This document shows positions 1 to 9,745 of a DNA stretch of 64,000 nucleotides, in pieces. The notes under the pieces were generated by a model. It was not told where the DNA came from. It ran no database searches and was given only the letters and a program-made list of their open reading frames with translations. Source of the stretch: Durusdinium trenchii. Taxonomy: Eukaryota > Sar > Dinophyceae > Suessiales > Symbiodiniaceae. The stretch lies in the NCBI GenBank assembly GCA_963970005.1, contig CAXAMN010001237.1, positions 1-64,000 of the forward strand, in the 5' to 3' direction. Made by a program: the position numbers and the translations under genes. The first letter of the stretch is position 1. Each line of letters starts with the position of its first letter.

Positions 1-2696
1 TCATTTGGCTTTCTGATCCAAATTTTAGCCAAGATCTTATCAGGTTGCGGTACCACTGGCTGACTATGTTGAAATCCATGTCAAAAGGGGCGTGGTTGCA
101 GGCTGACGTGAATAGCATGTGGTCAAGGACAGCGGTGTGCACGCAAACTGGAGCATGTGACAGAGATACACACCGACTGACAAGCGCGCAAATCGTGCCT
201 GATCCAAGAGACAGATTCAATTTTCCTGTGTGGTGTTTACGGATGCATTCTGCAAGGCTTTTCTTGAATTTGCTTCAGACGGAGCAACTGGATTTTTTGG
301 AGTTGGCGTTGCGTGTTTTCCATTCGCAAGAGATTGAGACTTCTCCGCGGCTTGCCGAGCTCCTTCGTACTGCCGCCCTGTTTGATGACAAAGCTGACCG
401 CTCCAGGTACCTGGCCCAAGTCATTGCCGTTCTCCAGCACACATCCTTGGTGGATGGGCTCTCTTGGAAAGGGGTGCGCCTGTCACTGCGTGCTCAGGGC
501 CTGAAAATGGTGAAGACACTGCATCAGCGGCTATTGCTGCAGAGTACCAGGTTTCACTCCACAACTCCTTCGTCCTCCACAGCCACATGCTTTGATTGCT
601 GGGGTGGCTCGTCTACTTCATCTGCCAATTCCGCACAACCAGCAGCGAGCGCGTATGCAGATATGGACAGAGAGCTAGAGGGATATTTAAATGATATATC
701 CGATGGCACCCTGGTAAACCCAGCAGAAATTTCGACTCCTGCTGCAGATGCGCCAGCTCCAGATCAAAGTGCTGTTCCAGAGCAAAATGTGGAAGACCTG
801 CAGATAGTTGAGAAAGATTCCTTTGAGAAAGTGAAGCGTCGAAGACTCATGCCCAAGGCGCAAACCACTGTTAAGGATTTCCGGGACATGTTTGAAGCAT
901 ACAGTACCACAAATGCAGACTTGCTGCGGCCGGGCCTCAAAGAAACTGGTGGAAACGATGGAAACATTCTCAACCGATGTCACAACCTTATCAGCTACAC
1001 TCGTGCCCGGCATCCAACATGGTCAGAGCACATGATTCGATTGGGGGCTTGTGCGCTGGCGTGTTGCAATGCCAGACTGGGTAACCGAATGTTCATTGGT
1101 GACAATGCCTTTTTTCTTTGGCTTGTGGAAGGGGATCGGTATATTCGTGTGCATTCTGGTTTCTGCTATATTTACAACGGGAATGGCGCTTTCCTTCCTT
1201 ATTCTGGAATTCCTCCACAAGCGGTTCTCTTCAGAGTGTGTTCTTTCTTCACCCAACTGGAAGGCCTCTTCAGACGTATGAATCCAGCTGTGCAGCGCAG
1301 AGAGGACCTGATTTTGCGTGCGATAGCTGCAGATGCTGAAAGCTTTGGAGATGAAGAAGGGTTCCTGCAAGCTTGCAACAAATCAGCTATCTTTCAACAA
1401 GCTCCAGACCATGAAGCTGAGAACGGAGACGATGCTGTGGAAAGAGGCAGCGGGTGGACACAGAAAGTGGCTGACCTTATTTGGAAGGTATGCCAATCTG
1501 TCCGAGGAGATATGATGCACGATCGACTTGTTTCCTTGTTGGTCGAGTGGTGCGAAACTCCTAGGGCAGCAAAGAAATGTGTTGCATATGAAGATACCTG
1601 TGTCTTGTATGACACCACTATCGAGATTCCAGTGCGTCATGTGCCAAAGAAAGCTGATAATAACTGCTACGTCTACATTCCGCACAGTCTGCTGGATCCT
1701 GTCTTGTCGCAACATGTCAGACGCTTGCAGCAATTCTATGAGCAAACCTTTTGGGCCAATCATGATGTGTTTCTGTGCAATCAAGCGGCCTTGGCGCTTG
1801 CAAAGCGCGGTGTGAATGTCGACAGGTGTTTCATTGGTGAGTCGCCTGGTGGTGTTGGCCAAAGCCTCTTCTCTGCGCATTTGGATGCCATGCTAGGCCA
1901 CAACCATGGCTTTTTCGATCCAAACATTTGGTTCAACGAAGACGAGTTGCGCAAGCAAGTGGAGTCCTACGCCCGCTGCATTGTCATCACCGGCCAAGAA
2001 GCACCTGAATCGCACAAAAAGATGCATTTGGACTTGTTCAAGAAGACAATGTCGGGCGATGGAATCGCGGGAAGGAAGCCATATGGCTACACCACCCGCA
2101 TGTTTAGCATCGTCGGCTGGAAGCGGCTTGAAGTCAACCGCATGATGGTTTTCGTAGGCATTGACGACTCCAATTTCCAATCTGTCTTTCGCAGGGCACT
2201 GGTGTGGAAACCAAAGGCCCGGTTCCACCACGATACAATGCTGCAGAACCTGCACGCGGATCATGAATTAGACGGCCACTTCCGCGCCGATCCAACGCTG
2301 AAACAGTTCCTTGTCTCAGCGCCTGCTTGCGCTGCCGGCTTGCAGATCCAGCACGCCTTCGAGGCACGCTTCCACCAAGATGCATGCATCAAACTCATTG
2401 ACGACTACGCTACAGGAGGCGATGAGTATCTGACGGAAGACAAGCTGCGAGTCAGTTGCGGTCTCAAAATTCGAGCCCGGCATGTCGACGTTGTCGACGG
2501 AGGTGTTGCTCTTCTTGAAGTTCAGTGCAGTCAAGATGAGCGAGACCAGCGTGACTTGCAATACAAGAAGTTGCGACAGCTCATCATGGATGCCCTGTTG
2601 GATTGCTCACAGTCCGATATGACAATGGGCGAGTTTGTAAGAAAGGTCACATTGCAAGGGGAAGACCTGCCCAACATCAATAAAAAACAATTATAG
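1..2696 (+). CDS. SF3 helicase / primase-helicase-like protein (N-terminus outside window)
   Basis: The frame is open from base 3, so the true start lies upstream; TTG at 45 (counted as residue 1) and ATG at 66 are only internal candidates. Residues about 330-400 resemble the region before the ATPase of D5-type primase-helicases. A degenerate Walker A, GESPGGVGQS, lies at residues 598-607, with Gln606 where Lys is expected. A hydrophobic strand ending in GQE (about 645-653) could be Walker B. KKTMSGDGIAGR (about 666-677) matches the sensor region of phage/viral SF3 helicases, and EVNRMM with Asn698 looks like motif C. The expected role is unwinding during element replication. The Gln for Lys would impair ATP binding in canonical enzymes, so it is either a lineage variant or damage. 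It ends at TAG 2694-2696, with the next domain in the same frame. Confidence 0.6.
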   Translation, partial: IWLSDPNFSQDLIRLRYHWLTMLKSMSKGAWLQADVNSMWSRTAVCTQTGACDRDTHRLTSAQIVPDPRDRFNFPVWCLRMHSARLFLNLLQTEQLDFLELALRVFHSQEIETSPRLAELLRTAALFDDKADRSRYLAQVIAVLQHTSLVDGLSWKGVRLSLRAQGLKMVKTLHQRLLLQSTRFHSTTPSSSTATCFDCWGGSSTSSANSAQPAASAYADMDRELEGYLNDISDGTLVNPAEISTPAADAPAPDQSAVPEQNVEDLQIVEKDSFEKVKRRRLMPKAQTTVKDFRDMFEAYSTTNADLLRPGLKETGGNDGNILNRCHNLISYTRARHPTWSEHMIRLGACALACCNARLGNRMFIGDNAFFLWLVEGDRYIRVHSGFCYIYNGNGAFLPYSGIPPQAVLFRVCSFFTQLEGLFRRMNPAVQRREDLILRAIAADAESFGDEEGFLQACNKSAIFQQAPDHEAENGDDAVERGSGWTQKVADLIWKVCQSVRGDMMHDRLVSLLVEWCETPRAAKKCVAYEDTCVLYDTTIEIPVRHVPKKADNNCYVYIPHSLLDPVLSQHVRRLQQFYEQTFWANHDVFLCNQAALALAKRGVNVDRCFIGESPGGVGQSLFSAHLDAMLGHNHGFFDPNIWFNEDELRKQVESYARCIVITGQEAPESHKKMHLDLFKKTMSGDGIAGRKPYGYTTRMFSIVGWKRLEVNRMMVFVGIDDSNFQSVFRRALVWKPKARFHHDTMLQNLHADHELDGHFRADPTLKQFLVSAPACAAGLQIQHAFEARFHQDACIKLIDDYATGGDEYLTEDKLRVSCGLKIRARHVDVVDGGVALLEVQCSQDERDQRDLQYKKLRQLIMDALLDCSQSDMTMGEFVRKVTLQGEDLPNINKKQL

Positions 2697-4895
2697 AAAG
2701 AATTGGAGGACAAGGGTTTGCTTATCAAGGCCAAACGAAAGGGCACCAGAGCAACTGATGTTTTGCAACCTCTTTTGGACATCAAACACAAGCTTCAAGA
2801 TATCATTGACATCAAACCGTGCGATACTGCAACCCTTTTTCTGGAATCTCGCAACATGTGTCGCTTGAGCCAATACTTGGCCCAGCCGACTCGAGTTGTC
2901 AACAATGACATAGTCATGAAATACCTGGAGCAATGCAAGAGAAAGGTGGCGACCAGGGGCCGGAAAGGTGCCTCAGCGAAAGCAGTACAAAATGATATCG
3001 AAGAACGCATTTCCAAGTTCCAGTCCTACGAGAAAGTCTGTGCATCTTTCCAGGAAGGCCAAAATCCAGATGCGTTTGCAGTTGACACACTTGATTCGCA
3101 GGAGTTTGGGTACAAGTATGCTGATGGAGCCAGAATTCGTTCTCGCAGGTATGTTGTTGGTTATGGTGCCCAAAAATGTGCGCAGCGGATCCAGTACCAC
3201 CTCTTCCCGCATACTATGGACTTGGACATCAAAAATTGCTGCTTGAAACTGACGTTGCAATTGGTGGAAAAGACAGAGCCATCTCCTTCCATGCCAGAGG
3301 ATATTTTGGCGGTCTTGCAGGAGTGGCTTCAGTCAAGGGACGAAGTTTGCAAGGACATGTTGCAGGTTTCGACGTCAGAAGGGAAAAAAATCATTAATGC
3401 TGTGCTGAATGGAGGGTCTCCTCCAGAGAGACTGAAAGATTGCACCTTTGTGCGGAAAATGCAAAAAGCATCCGCCTATTTACGCTGGTTTGCTTGCAGT
3501 TTGTTGGCCGAAGATTATAAAGACTTGCTGACTAGAGACGACAAAGCGTTCCCAAGCGCAACCGCATTCCATTATATGTGGACTGCTGTGGAGGACTTTG
3601 TCTTGGAACAGTGGCTGGAATTTGTCAAGCAACAGCGTCCGACACACGTGTCACTGCATTTCGACGGTGTGCGTGTGAACAGGGACATAACTGAAGGCAG
3701 CGTGGAGTCTTTCCTGAGACAGTCGGAGCAGCACATCAAAGCAAACACAAACTTTTCGGTTGACTTGGTCTGCAAGGAGCACTCGCACACGCAAGAGCTT
3801 ATTTGCAACGCAGCGACGAAGACTGAAGATTTGACAGACCTTCCAGATTTGTTCGTCCAGGATGGGAATTGCGTGCCGTGCGCTCTTTGGCACCTTTGTG
3901 ACAACACCAGCCAGTTCGAAACAATATTTTCATCAGACTGCCCGGAAAACAAGTACATGTCGGAACGAAAGCACAGAACGTATAAGCAGTGTTCTGCTTT
4001 GGTTGGTCAGCAACTTCAACCATGCCTGGGGCTTCCAGATCCCCTTCTGGGGAAGTTCGTATTGCATGCAGAAGGCAAAGGCAAAGGGCATTGCGTTGGT
4101 GTCAGCATTCCCGAGGGTAGTGATGAAGCCTTTGTGTGGAACGGATGTCGGAAGTATACGATGCCAGTGACTTCCTTCCTTGCTGCAGCAAGCGTTGGCA
4201 TCGATCGACTGACAGTGGTTTGCTTTTCTTTAACTGACACATGCCCATCTGCTGAAGATTCCATTCTTTTAGATTTACAAGCTGGCTCCTTGTCAACAGA
4301 TTCAGATTCTGAGGAAGCGCCAGACAGTGCTTTGATTGTTGATGACGAGGGGCATTGCAGATTTGAAGATGTTATCAGGGATTCACTCGAGGAGGAGGTG
4401 AACAGTTTCATGGCAGAGATAGACGCCAGCAACATCCGCCGAATGAATGGGTTTTTCAGATGTGCTCTCTGTCCGTTCCGTTGCTTCAACAGAGTCAGTC
4501 AGCTCCGGGATCATGTGCGTTTGTATCATGTGCGAAGCAATCAGTTCGTCTGTTCTGGCACAAAGCAAATGAAGATAGTTCTTGCCTTGCATGATGCAGA
4601 TAATCTTCACCGAAAATGTGAACATGCCTTTCTTTTTCGCAGCTCCCAGCTACTTCGTTCTCAAGTGCAACCTCCGTTGGATGGGCGTTGCAACAACATT
4701 GACAAATCAATCCGTTTGCTTTTCACTGCCAATGGGCCGCAATACATCAACACCACTGCAATTGAGACGTTGTCTGTGCGAAGGGTCCTGAATATCTACT
4801 ATGACAGGTCGTTCGCGGATGTCTTATACCGGGAGATTGTCCTACATCATTCGAATGCATCTTGGCCTTTTGAAGTTTTGTGGTGTCTAATCTAG
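2697..4895 (+). CDS. Family-A/TV-Pol-like polymerase fused to OTU-like protease and C2H2 finger
   Basis: This is in the same frame as the preceding protein, directly after its TAG; residues are counted from TTG 2703. Polymerase-like motifs occur in order: motif A DLDIKN with Asp173 and Asp175, a motif B-like Lys-rich segment EGKKIINAVLNGG at about 226-238, and motif C HFDG with His319 and Asp321. A second domain begins DGNC (387-390), the OTU-type signature with nucleophile Cys390, and has GHCVGV with His463 as the likely catalytic histidine. A C2H2 zinc finger follows (Cys587, Cys590, His604, His609; spacing C-x2-C-x13-H-x4-H). The finger probably binds DNA for the transposase that follows. 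The segment ends at TAG 4893-4895, again with the frame continuing. No intron is obvious. The polymerase family name rests on motif shape and order only. Confidence 0.6.
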   Translation, partial: KELEDKGLLIKAKRKGTRATDVLQPLLDIKHKLQDIIDIKPCDTATLFLESRNMCRLSQYLAQPTRVVNNDIVMKYLEQCKRKVATRGRKGASAKAVQNDIEERISKFQSYEKVCASFQEGQNPDAFAVDTLDSQEFGYKYADGARIRSRRYVVGYGAQKCAQRIQYHLFPHTMDLDIKNCCLKLTLQLVEKTEPSPSMPEDILAVLQEWLQSRDEVCKDMLQVSTSEGKKIINAVLNGGSPPERLKDCTFVRKMQKASAYLRWFACSLLAEDYKDLLTRDDKAFPSATAFHYMWTAVEDFVLEQWLEFVKQQRPTHVSLHFDGVRVNRDITEGSVESFLRQSEQHIKANTNFSVDLVCKEHSHTQELICNAATKTEDLTDLPDLFVQDGNCVPCALWHLCDNTSQFETIFSSDCPENKYMSERKHRTYKQCSALVGQQLQPCLGLPDPLLGKFVLHAEGKGKGHCVGVSIPEGSDEAFVWNGCRKYTMPVTSFLAAASVGIDRLTVVCFSLTDTCPSAEDSILLDLQAGSLSTDSDSEEAPDSALIVDDEGHCRFEDVIRDSLEEEVNSFMAEIDASNIRRMNGFFRCALCPFRCFNRVSQLRDHVRLYHVRSNQFVCSGTKQMKIVLALHDADNLHRKCEHAFLFRSSQLLRSQVQPPLDGRCNNIDKSIRLLFTANGPQYINTTAIETLSVRRVLNIYYDRSFADVLYREIVLHHSNASWPFEVLWCLI

Positions 4896-6095
4896 GCTCA
4901 ACAACTTTTCTTGCTAGTGACCGCATCTCGGAAAACGGTTTCTAAGGTCAAAAGCATTTGGCCTCGATTACATCTTCGTGCATGTGAAGCTGGCAATCCA
5001 CTGGGAAACTTGTTCCCAGGTCACACACGTCACTGGTGGCCTTTGGTGGAAGATATCTTCCAATCACAGCAGATGGCTGCACTCACGCGCAATATCTTCA
5101 GCACGTTTGAGAATGATAACGAATTTCTGGTCATTTCAATTGATTGTACATTGAAGGTGTGCATGTCGGTAAAGGGCCAAGCGCATTATAGAGCCGCTGC
5201 AGAGGTACGAAATTCGGCATGCTTCAACGATGAAGATTCTTTGCGAAGAGTGTTGACGATCCGCGGGCGCACAAGTGCTGTTTTGGCCATGGTGCCTGTC
5301 AGAGGAGAAGATGCCACAACAATCGCCGATGTGCTGAAATTGAAGTTTTCGACCGCAGCTCTGCATCAAGTGAGGTATGTTTCTACAGACTCTCCATCTT
5401 TGAAGCTTTTCCAAGAGTTGCACTCTGCATGTCCAAACCTGATTGGCCTTTGCTTGGACCCAGTTCACCTTGCCATTGTGTACGAGTATGCTCAGTGGGG
5501 AAGACGTTCTGCTGGGTCAAAAATGTTGCGGGCCGCGCTCAACAGGATCAATCAAATCGACAGCGTGGCCCGCCCAGAGTCTTGGGGTCCTTTTTTCTGT
5601 GGCGTCTCTCCTCCAAGCCTTTCCCGCGAGGAGGAGAGAACGCGAGAAGCCATCCTGAATCCGAAGAATCTGGGGATGACAAGGGCGCGGAACATCATTG
5701 ACGCCATCGACAGTGCATCGCCCATGTACTGCCGGATTACGTTCATCGAAAGTGTTGCTGCGATTTGCAAGTTGCATCAGGAAGAGGTTGTCCGCAAAGT
5801 CACTGGTAGCAACAAAGAGCTGAGGAAAGTGTTGTGGGCTGCTTGTGCGCCGGAGCGCTTAGAGTGGCTTTTCAACGGCGCTCGTCTCCGACATGCTCTG
5901 ACACCAAGGGACCGAGCGCTTTTGCCCAGTGGCACGGCATCCAACGAGAGCCTCCATGCTCAGATTAACTCTTGGACGCGATCCATTCGCAGCTTACATC
6001 AGAGCACTCTACGCTTGAAGCTGGACATTATGCACTTTGGAAAAAATGCTTGCCCATCATGTGGCCACTTGCTTTCCAACCGTTCGACAGACTGA
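4896..6095 (+). CDS. DDE-type transposase-like domain
   Basis: This continues in frame after the TAG at 4893; residues are counted from TTG 4911. Acidic residues in an RNase H-fold arrangement are Asp78 (SIDCTLKV), Asp160 (STDSPSLK), Asp183 with His186 (LCLDPVHLA), and Glu346 in SNESLHAQINSW, which looks like the catalytic Glu helix. Wide D-D-E spacing with a D-x2-H element is seen in several eukaryotic transposase superfamilies (MULE, KDZ and relatives); I cannot choose among them. The frame ends at TGA 6093-6095, but the natural C-terminus is in the +1 frame after an A6 run at about 6040. The expected role is cutting and joining of element ends. Confidence 0.6.
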   Translation, partial: AQQLFLLVTASRKTVSKVKSIWPRLHLRACEAGNPLGNLFPGHTRHWWPLVEDIFQSQQMAALTRNIFSTFENDNEFLVISIDCTLKVCMSVKGQAHYRAAAEVRNSACFNDEDSLRRVLTIRGRTSAVLAMVPVRGEDATTIADVLKLKFSTAALHQVRYVSTDSPSLKLFQELHSACPNLIGLCLDPVHLAIVYEYAQWGRRSAGSKMLRAALNRINQIDSVARPESWGPFFCGVSPPSLSREEERTREAILNPKNLGMTRARNIIDAIDSASPMYCRITFIESVAAICKLHQEEVVRKVTGSNKELRKVLWAACAPERLEWLFNGARLRHALTPRDRALLPSGTASNESLHAQINSWTRSIRSLHQSTLRLKLDIMHFGKNACPSCGHLLSNRSTD

Positions 6096-6360
6096 AGAGT
6101 GCGTACTGCTGTCGAGAACTCTATGCGCAAGCATCTGGAGCGAGGCAACATGGGCGGAGTTCTGCCAAGGCAACAGGAAAGCCACATTGCCATTGCATTC
6201 GAGCAGAAAAGGCGAAGCCCTGAAGGTCAAAAGTTGGGTACAGAAGCGGCCAGCGACAAAGGTGCCCAAGGCAAAGCCGAAGAAGAGGAATGTCCTCACA
6301 GTTGCAAGGCGGCACTCCATAAAGTCTGGTGGCAGAAGGCCAAAGAGCCAAAGACCTTGA
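6037..6360 (+). pseudogene. Frameshifted C-terminal tail of the transposase
   Basis: After a run of six A at 6039-6044 the +1 frame gives a better continuation than the original one: helical sequence, then a Lys/Arg/Pro-rich tail ending near residue 107 of this frame. A basic tail is plausible for a nuclear DNA-binding transposase. A single extra A would explain the shift, either as a mutation or as a sequencing error. Confidence 0.45.
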
Positions 6361-7348
6361 AAGGATTGGAAAAAGAGCCTGTTCATGTTGAAAGCGCGCT
6401 GCATATTAGTATATGATTGTGTCACAGCTTTGTTCTGATTGTTGTTGTGCGAACGTGCTGCGTGGAGCAGATCCATGTCATCAAGTATAAATCATCGGGT
6501 TGCCACAATAGAGCTCCAGAAACGAATGTCTGTATGTATGTATGTATGTCTATCTACAGAATGTGGGTGCTTGTGCGTGGGGTTCAAGTCAGACTGAAAG
6601 TGTGTTGCGCGAGACTGCGCATGTACGCTCTGCACGCTTAGATTAGTCAGTCACACTTGACGCTACGACAATGCCAAACTTATGCCAAGACATATCTCAG
6701 AGCACATCCCAGACTGCATGCCGGAACATATGTCAGAACGCGCGCTATAGGGTGGCTGGTAGAACAAGTGTCAAAGCTGACGCTAGGAACTGTCCTAAGT
6801 ATTGCTTTATACATATAAACTTTCTTGAAGTATATAAGTTTAGCTGTTTGTTTGTTGTGATTCTGTGATAGTTTTTTACATCGCAATGCATCGCATCTGA
6901 TCTCAGGAAGGGACCCAAACATTTTGTATTGGCATTGTAGCGTGACGGGCCTGCAGCTTGGATTTGTTGAAGTATATTTTTGTTTGCTTGGTCGGTCACC
7001 CCTTGGACAACGGTTTTTGGTTTCTTGTACACTTGACAACAATACCTCTCCACTAGTGTAAGTTTCCAATATATTTTTGTCTATAACCAAAGCAGTTAAG
7101 GTCTTTACCGGCATAGATATCCGAAGGAATCCTTGAGCAGAGTGATGCATCCGGATCGGTGCAATTGGCACCCTTCAGGGTCAGAAAAGATCGCTGTGCA
7201 GCGGGGAAGGTTCGTTGGGCGGATATCGATTTGGTCTCTGATAGACCGCGCGAAATGAACCCCAAAGGTCCCTACCTCATATATATATATATATATTATA
7301 TCTGTGTATATTTACAAGAGACACTGCACATCCATCGTTTCATTGAAA
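6361..7348. other. Non-coding stretch after the transposon
   Basis: No convincing coding region. It contains a short TATG microsatellite (about 6533-6550) and an AT run (7279-7300). The 3' terminal repeat of the upstream transposon could lie here but cannot be recognised without the left end. Confidence 0.5.
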
Positions 7349-7492
7349 ACTGAAAGACCGCCCTTTCTCGCCCAGGCTCGTCCTCCTCCCTGTCCTGCGC
7401 CAGCAATCGCTCCTCCTCCCCATTCGGCGGCTCCGACCCATCGCTGCGGGCGCCCTCCTCGCCCTCCTCGTCCTCGTCCTCGTCGCGGGCCT
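7349..7492 (-). CDS. Possible acidic low-complexity coding segment
   Basis: On the minus strand one frame reads an Asp/Glu-rich stretch (DEDEDEEGEEGARSDG and on). The other frames give only Arg/Gly-rich sequence typical of shadows. It lies downstream of the kinase gene in transcript order and could belong to a disordered C-terminal insertion. No clear splice sites were fixed. Confidence 0.25.
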
Positions 7493-7884
7493 TTGGTCAA
7501 GAGCTCGGAGACTGGAGAGATGAGGCTTCATCGAGGAGAGAGGTGTGCATTTTAAGAGCGATGGCCTCCAACCCAATAGGGAGACTAAAGACTTCCAAGG
7601 GCAATGAGTCTATTGTCCTTCTTCCAGACCCCGTTCTGGCCCGGGACAGTGCAGTGGCACTGCATTCTGAGGGCTGCAATGGATCTCCGAAAGTTCTTAG
7701 AGGAATTTTTTTGGTTGTCTCCATGCTACCCATCGCCGAAGAATCTCTAGCCGCTTCATTTCCATGCGCCTTTTGGCGAGAACCCCTTCTTGACCAAAGA
7801 ACCACCAAAAAGCCGGCATCCAACATCGATCCATCCACCAATGATGCCTCCCATGAGACCAACAATCCTCCAACACAGCCATCT

Positions 7885-8095
7885 TCAGCCCCCAATTGAT
7901 TCACCTGCACCAATCCCAGTCGCTGGCGTCTCGTGGCTTTCCTCCGAGCTGTTCTCAGAGGCCTCCGCAACGGCGCCCGCCGCGCCCGCCGCGTCCGGTG
8001 GAGGTGGCGGAGGCCCGGGCGGCGGCGGCGGCGGCGCGGCGCCCAGGGTGGGCCTTGGGGCGGGCAAGGCTGTCGATGAAGTTCAGGGTGAACTG
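7885..8095. other. Proline/glycine-rich GC-rich tract
   Basis: A GC-rich tract that reads as poly-Pro/Ala on the minus strand and poly-Gly/Ala on the plus strand. Either could be coding; composition alone does not decide. Confidence 0.25.
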
Positions 8096-8282
8096 ACAGG
8101 ACGAATGAACATGCTTTGTAGGTACATATGGATGTATATGGTTTCTGCTTCAGGTGGGTCCCCCCATCAGGCCACAGTCGATCATGTCTATACAGTGTAT
8201 ATTGGAATAAACAAATTAAATATATATATATATACATACAAGTACTTCTTGAGTGCAGCCTTGAGCCTCATGGCCTCAAGCC

Positions 8283-8700
8283 TCAGATGACACAACTTCA
8301 CCTTCGCAGCCCAGCGGCCACTCCAACTGGTTCTCGGCCTCCAACTTCACCGGCGCCTCGCTGCTGGACCTCGCCGCCGCGCTGGGCGCAGGCCCGCTCG
8401 GCGCCAGCCCGGGAGGCGCTGCGGGGGCCGCCTGCACCGGGAAAAGGCCGAACAAACCAAGCATGAGAACATAAAGTGGGTCACATGGAATTGGCAGAAG
8501 TCTATATTCTTTTTTGGGCCAGCCTCCTCTTTGTGATCCTTGGACGTGTCCACCTTCGCTTCTTTCACCTCCTTGGTCTTTTGGAAGGGGCTCATCACCG
8601 GCGCCACCCAATCATTCACCGGCGCCAAGGCCAAGCAAGGCTCCTCGCAAAGGAGTTCTGGGAAGAGGTCTTGGCTGAGGGGGAGGCAGAAGACCTCTCA
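8283..8700 (-). CDS. Possible coding segments of a disordered protein region
   Basis: Two protein-like minus-strand stretches occur: one about 8520-8700 (LALAPVNDWVAPVMSPFQ, then a Lys/Glu-rich run) and one about 8283-8440, Ala/Pro/Ser-rich. SMG1-type kinases carry a long variable insertion between kinase and FATC, so these may belong to the neighbouring kinase gene. Exon ends are not fixed and no FATC motif was found. Confidence 0.25.
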
Positions 8701-9104
8701 GATCCAAAATCAAATGATGCAAGATCAGTGAGACTTGTTGGGCCAGTTGCCTCTAGCAGGGTGTGAGGTCAGAAATCTTGAGAACCACTTGAGCACTTCA
8801 CACCTGCCATGCACTTGAGAGAGGAGGGGGGGTGAACGAAAGGTAGCAGGGAATCAGGCGTAATCCGGGAGGAGGTGAGAGGCCCCCCCACTTGTTTGAA
8901 GAGAAGTGAGTGAGCGTGATGAAAGAAAGACTAATGCACAAACGCTTGACAAAACCTCCAGAAGCTGTAGCGGTCTAGCGGTTTCAATACAGGTTGACGT
9001 GCCTTCAAAAGGAGTCACATATTTCTCAAGTGCAACTTCGGATTTACATAGTGACGTGCGGCGACCCTGTAAATTGCGTGGCCGCAGGCCATGCTTGCAA
9101 ACAG

Positions 9105-9560
9105 GACGTGCTCAAAAACACTGGTATTTACAAGGTTTCGTTGCCGTCGATCCACAGCCGCGGCAAGGTCTAAGGCCACGCTTGAAGACAGGAGGAGCTG
9201 AAAACACTGGTATTTACGGTATTTTGTAGCCGTCGATCCAAAGGTGCACCACGGTTGAGAGCTGGAAAAGCGCAGAAAACCGTGTAAATACCGGCGTTTT
9301 CTGCCGAGAAGGTGCACAAAACCCTGTAAATACCATAGTTTTGTGCAATTTTGAAGCCTCCAAAAGCCTCAAAAACCCTTTCTGACAAAATCTTTCCTGG
9401 TTTTTGGTCTTTTTTCGGTCATTTTTCTAACCGAGACGCATCATCGGTTTTTGCGGTGTTTTTTGCCGGACAGCCGCAAAAAACGCTGTAAATTCCATGA
9501 TTTTTGGTCACTGCTGAGGACTGGAAGAGCTGAAAACACTGATATTTACAGTGTTTTCGA
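9105..9560. repeat. Array of degenerate units forming hairpins around a TGTAAATACC core
   Basis: At least six copies of a core GGTATTTAC or its complement lie within 450 bp, the first two and the last forward and the middle ones inverted. Several sit in perfect inverted repeats whose arms differ: 9272-9280 with 9296-9304 (GCAGAAAAC/GTTTTCTGC), 9313-9322 with 9338-9347 (TGCACAAAAC/GTTTTGTGCA), and 9532-9541 with 9549-9558 (GAAAACACTG/CAGTGTTTTC). Flanking text such as GCCGTCGATCC is shared between units. Confidence 0.75.
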
Positions 9561-9597
9561 ACGGTTGACCCCGAGGCGCGCTAGGGTGGAGTTGAAA

Positions 9598-9626
9598 GGG
9601 GGGGGGGGGGGGGGGCCCCCCCCCCC
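9598..9626. repeat. G18-C11 homopolymer junction
   Basis: Eighteen G (9598-9615) are followed at once by eleven C (9616-9626), a perfect hairpin-capable or assembly-artefact site. Confidence 0.9.
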
Positions 9627-9745
9627 GGCCAGCAAACGAAGATGTCGGGGACCATTTCTCCGAGAGATAGGCTGCAGCTCTGGGTTAATACTTTTTTGCT
9701 AAAGCAAAAGGAAAACTCAGGTAGCGTAACCGCTACCTTTCGTGA

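Larger units (their letters stand above)
1..6360 (+). mobile_element. Self-replicating-type DNA transposon (3' part), helicase-polymerase-protease-transposase
   Basis: One reading frame is open from the window edge to 6095 except for single TAG codons at 2694 and 4893, and it continues after a 1-base shift near 6040 to a stop at 6360. In order it shows an SF3-helicase-like region, a polymerase with family-A-like motifs A, B and C, a DGNC cysteine-protease-like domain, a C2H2 finger and a DDE-like transposase. No introns are evident, unlike the host genes further right. The left end lies outside the window, so terminal repeats could not be looked for. I infer a mobile element that encodes its own replication and transposition proteins. 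Family-A-like TV-Pol polymerases with SF3 helicases are known from virophage-like and transposon genomes (established knowledge); membership of that group is inference. Confidence 0.7.

Noticed and set aside
6660..6790. Possible terminal repeat of the first transposon (similar CACTTGACGCTA / AAGTGTCAAAGC words)
   Set aside because: The similarity is too short and the left end needed for comparison is outside the window.
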